Assembly (NCBI GenBank): GCA_903884915.1
Contig: CAISGS010000370.1
Location: 1 to 7,387 of the forward strand
DNA from: an uncultured Caulobacteraceae bacterium
GTDB lineage: Bacteria; Pseudomonadota; Alphaproteobacteria; Caulobacterales; Caulobacteraceae
Direction: 5' to 3'
Length of the DNA stretch: 7,387 nucleotides
Position 1 is the stretch's first letter. Each line of letters starts with the position of its first letter. The notes below the pieces were generated by a model that was given only the letters and a program-made list of their open reading frames with translations, was not told the DNA's origin and did not search any database. Positions 6,187 to 7,387 of the stretch are shown one piece after another. Made by a program: the position numbers and the translations under genes.

Positions 6187-7387
6187 TCCAAACGACCTCT
6201 CGCCCCTTCGGTCGTCGCTACGCCTTTATCGTTGCTGGAGCGATCTTTCTGGCCCTGATGGGGGCGGCAGGATTGCGGGCGGCGCCGGGCGTCTTGATGT
6301 TGCCGCTGGAAAAGGCCTTTGGCTGGGATCGGGGTCTTTTGTCGGCTGCAGCCGGGCTTGGGATCTTTCTCTATGGGCTGACCGGGCCGTTCGCGGCGGC
6401 GCTGATGCAGTCCTTTGGCCTGCGCCGGACGGCCACCCTCGCCCTAGGCCTGATGGCCGTATCGGCGGGCCTGTCGAGCCTGATGACCGAGCCTTGGCAC
6501 TATCTGGCCACCTGGGGCGTGATGACCGGACTGGGGTCGGGGGCCGTGGCCATGGTGCTTGGCGCGACGGTGGTCAATCGTTGGTTTGTCACACAACGCG
6601 GCCTGATGATGGGCCTTCTGATGGCTGCAAGCGCGACGGGGTCCTTGATCTTCCTGCCTGGCATGGCGGTGATTGCCGAGCGCGGGGGCTGGCGTCCAGT
6701 GGTCTTGGCCATTGCTGCGGTCATGGCCGTGCTGGCCGTGATCGTTTGGGTCTTGGTGCCCGAAACGCCGGCCTCTATCGAACAGCAACCTTACGGCGCC
6801 GATGAGGACTATGCGCCCGTCGCACCGCCCCCGCCCGGTGGTGCGCTCAAGCTCGCCTTTGTGACCCTGAGCAGAGCCGCCAAGACGCGGCCCTTCTGGC
6901 TTCTGTTTGGCAGTTTCTTTGTCTGTGGCCTGACCACCAACGGGCTGATTGGCGTTCACATGATCGCTATGTGCGGGGATCAGGGCCTGCCCGAAACACG
7001 AGCGGCAAGCCTTCTGGCCTTGATGGGCCTGTTCGATCTGGTTGGGACCTTGGCATCAGGCTGGCTGACCGACCGCTATGATCCGCGCAAGCTGCTGTTC
7101 ATCTATTATCTGTTCAGGGGTCTGTCCCTGATGGTTCTGCCCTTCACAGATTTCTCGCTCACCTCTTTGGCGATCTTTGCTGTCTTTTATGGTTTGGACT
7201 GGGTAGCCACGGTTCCCCCGACCGTTCGCCTAGCCACCGACATCTTTGGAGAGCGCGACGGTCCGATTGTCTTTGGCTGGATCGCGGTGGGCCATCAGGC
7301 CGGTGCCGCCGCTGCTGCGGTCAGCGCAGGCCTCTTAAGGGCCTCGCAAGGGCGCTATCTGGAGGCCTTTCTTCTGGCGGGCATGAC
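6183..7387 (+). CDS. MFS transporter (3' partial), translationally coupled to the decarboxylase
   Basis: The frame is open to the window end, giving 401 residues and about 11 to 12 predicted membrane helices; roughly 15-20 residues are probably missing. Helices lie near residues 13-35, 52-75, 82-101, 106-130, 142-166 and 171-192. A cytoplasmic loop (193-236) with the Pro-rich APVAPPPPGG follows, then helices near 238-264, 273-294, 303-322, 326-345, 360-386 and 390 on. GWLTDRYDPRKLL (293-305) is the MFS motif A in the second half; the equivalent loop in the first half (QSFGLRR) is degenerate. The start must be TTG at 6183: a TAG at 6168 closes the frame upstream, AGGGA (6169-6173) sits 9 bases before it, and the next ATG falls inside helix 1. 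The TTG overlaps the decarboxylase stop (TTGA). The overall look is of the monocarboxylate/oxalate-formate antiporter-like MFS group, but the substrate is unknown. Confidence 0.9.
   Translation, partial: MIQTTSRPFGRRYAFIVAGAIFLALMGAAGLRAAPGVLMLPLEKAFGWDRGLLSAAAGLGIFLYGLTGPFAAALMQSFGLRRTATLALGLMAVSAGLSSLMTEPWHYLATWGVMTGLGSGAVAMVLGATVVNRWFVTQRGLMMGLLMAASATGSLIFLPGMAVIAERGGWRPVVLAIAAVMAVLAVIVWVLVPETPASIEQQPYGADEDYAPVAPPPPGGALKLAFVTLSRAAKTRPFWLLFGSFFVCGLTTNGLIGVHMIAMCGDQGLPETRAASLLALMGLFDLVGTLASGWLTDRYDPRKLLFIYYLFRGLSLMVLPFTDFSLTSLAIFAVFYGLDWVATVPPTVRLATDIFGERDGPIVFGWIAVGHQAGAAAAAVSAGLLRASQGRYLEAFLLAGM

Noticed and set aside
6444..6959. 171-codon open frame on the minus strand
   Set aside because: It is the shadow of the MFS transporter. 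Its His/Gly/Arg/Gln-rich translation is the antisense image of membrane-helix codons.

Overview
The window (about 60% GC by eye, dense coding, short intergenic gaps) looks like chromosomal DNA of an alphaproteobacterium. The carboxyspermidine-type polyamine genes and the codon choice fit that class. A GCTAACAC element resembling the -10 of Caulobacter housekeeping promoters hints at Caulobacterales, but only weakly. There is no rRNA, tRNA, insertion sequence, CRISPR array or phage gene.

Layout: (1) 2-259 (+) is the 3' part of a HigA/HI1420-type antitoxin whose toxin partner would lie off the left edge. (2) 260-528 is non-coding, with several poly-C tracts, a possible promoter, a short palindrome and a long inverted repeat. 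(3) 529-1767 (+) is a luciferase-like flavin-dependent monooxygenase resembling limonene 1,2-monooxygenase. (4) A strong hairpin at 1797-1826 separates it from the convergent gene 1835-3538 (-), a secreted type-B carboxylesterase. (5) 3539-3793 is a divergent intergenic region with palindromes, a TGTGA/TCACA operator-like site, a possible promoter and a leader hairpin. (6) 3794-4999, 5008-6186 and 6183-7387 (+) form a tight operon: carboxy(nor)spermidine dehydrogenase, carboxy(nor)spermidine decarboxylase, and an MFS transporter that runs off the right edge.

Function: the two enzymes of the operon make up the S-adenosylmethionine-independent route to spermidine (or norspermidine). The dehydrogenase condenses L-aspartate semialdehyde with putrescine (or 1,3-diaminopropane) and reduces the product. 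The PLP-dependent decarboxylase then releases the triamine. The MFS gene begins at a TTG that overlaps the decarboxylase stop codon (TTGA), so it is probably translationally coupled; its substrate is unknown, and a role in polyamine or precursor transport is only a hypothesis. The monooxygenase and the esterase are separate transcription units with probable catabolic roles. I see no clear new defence or mobile system. The least ordinary points are the coupled transporter and the structured non-coding regions at 294-436 and 3630-3759.
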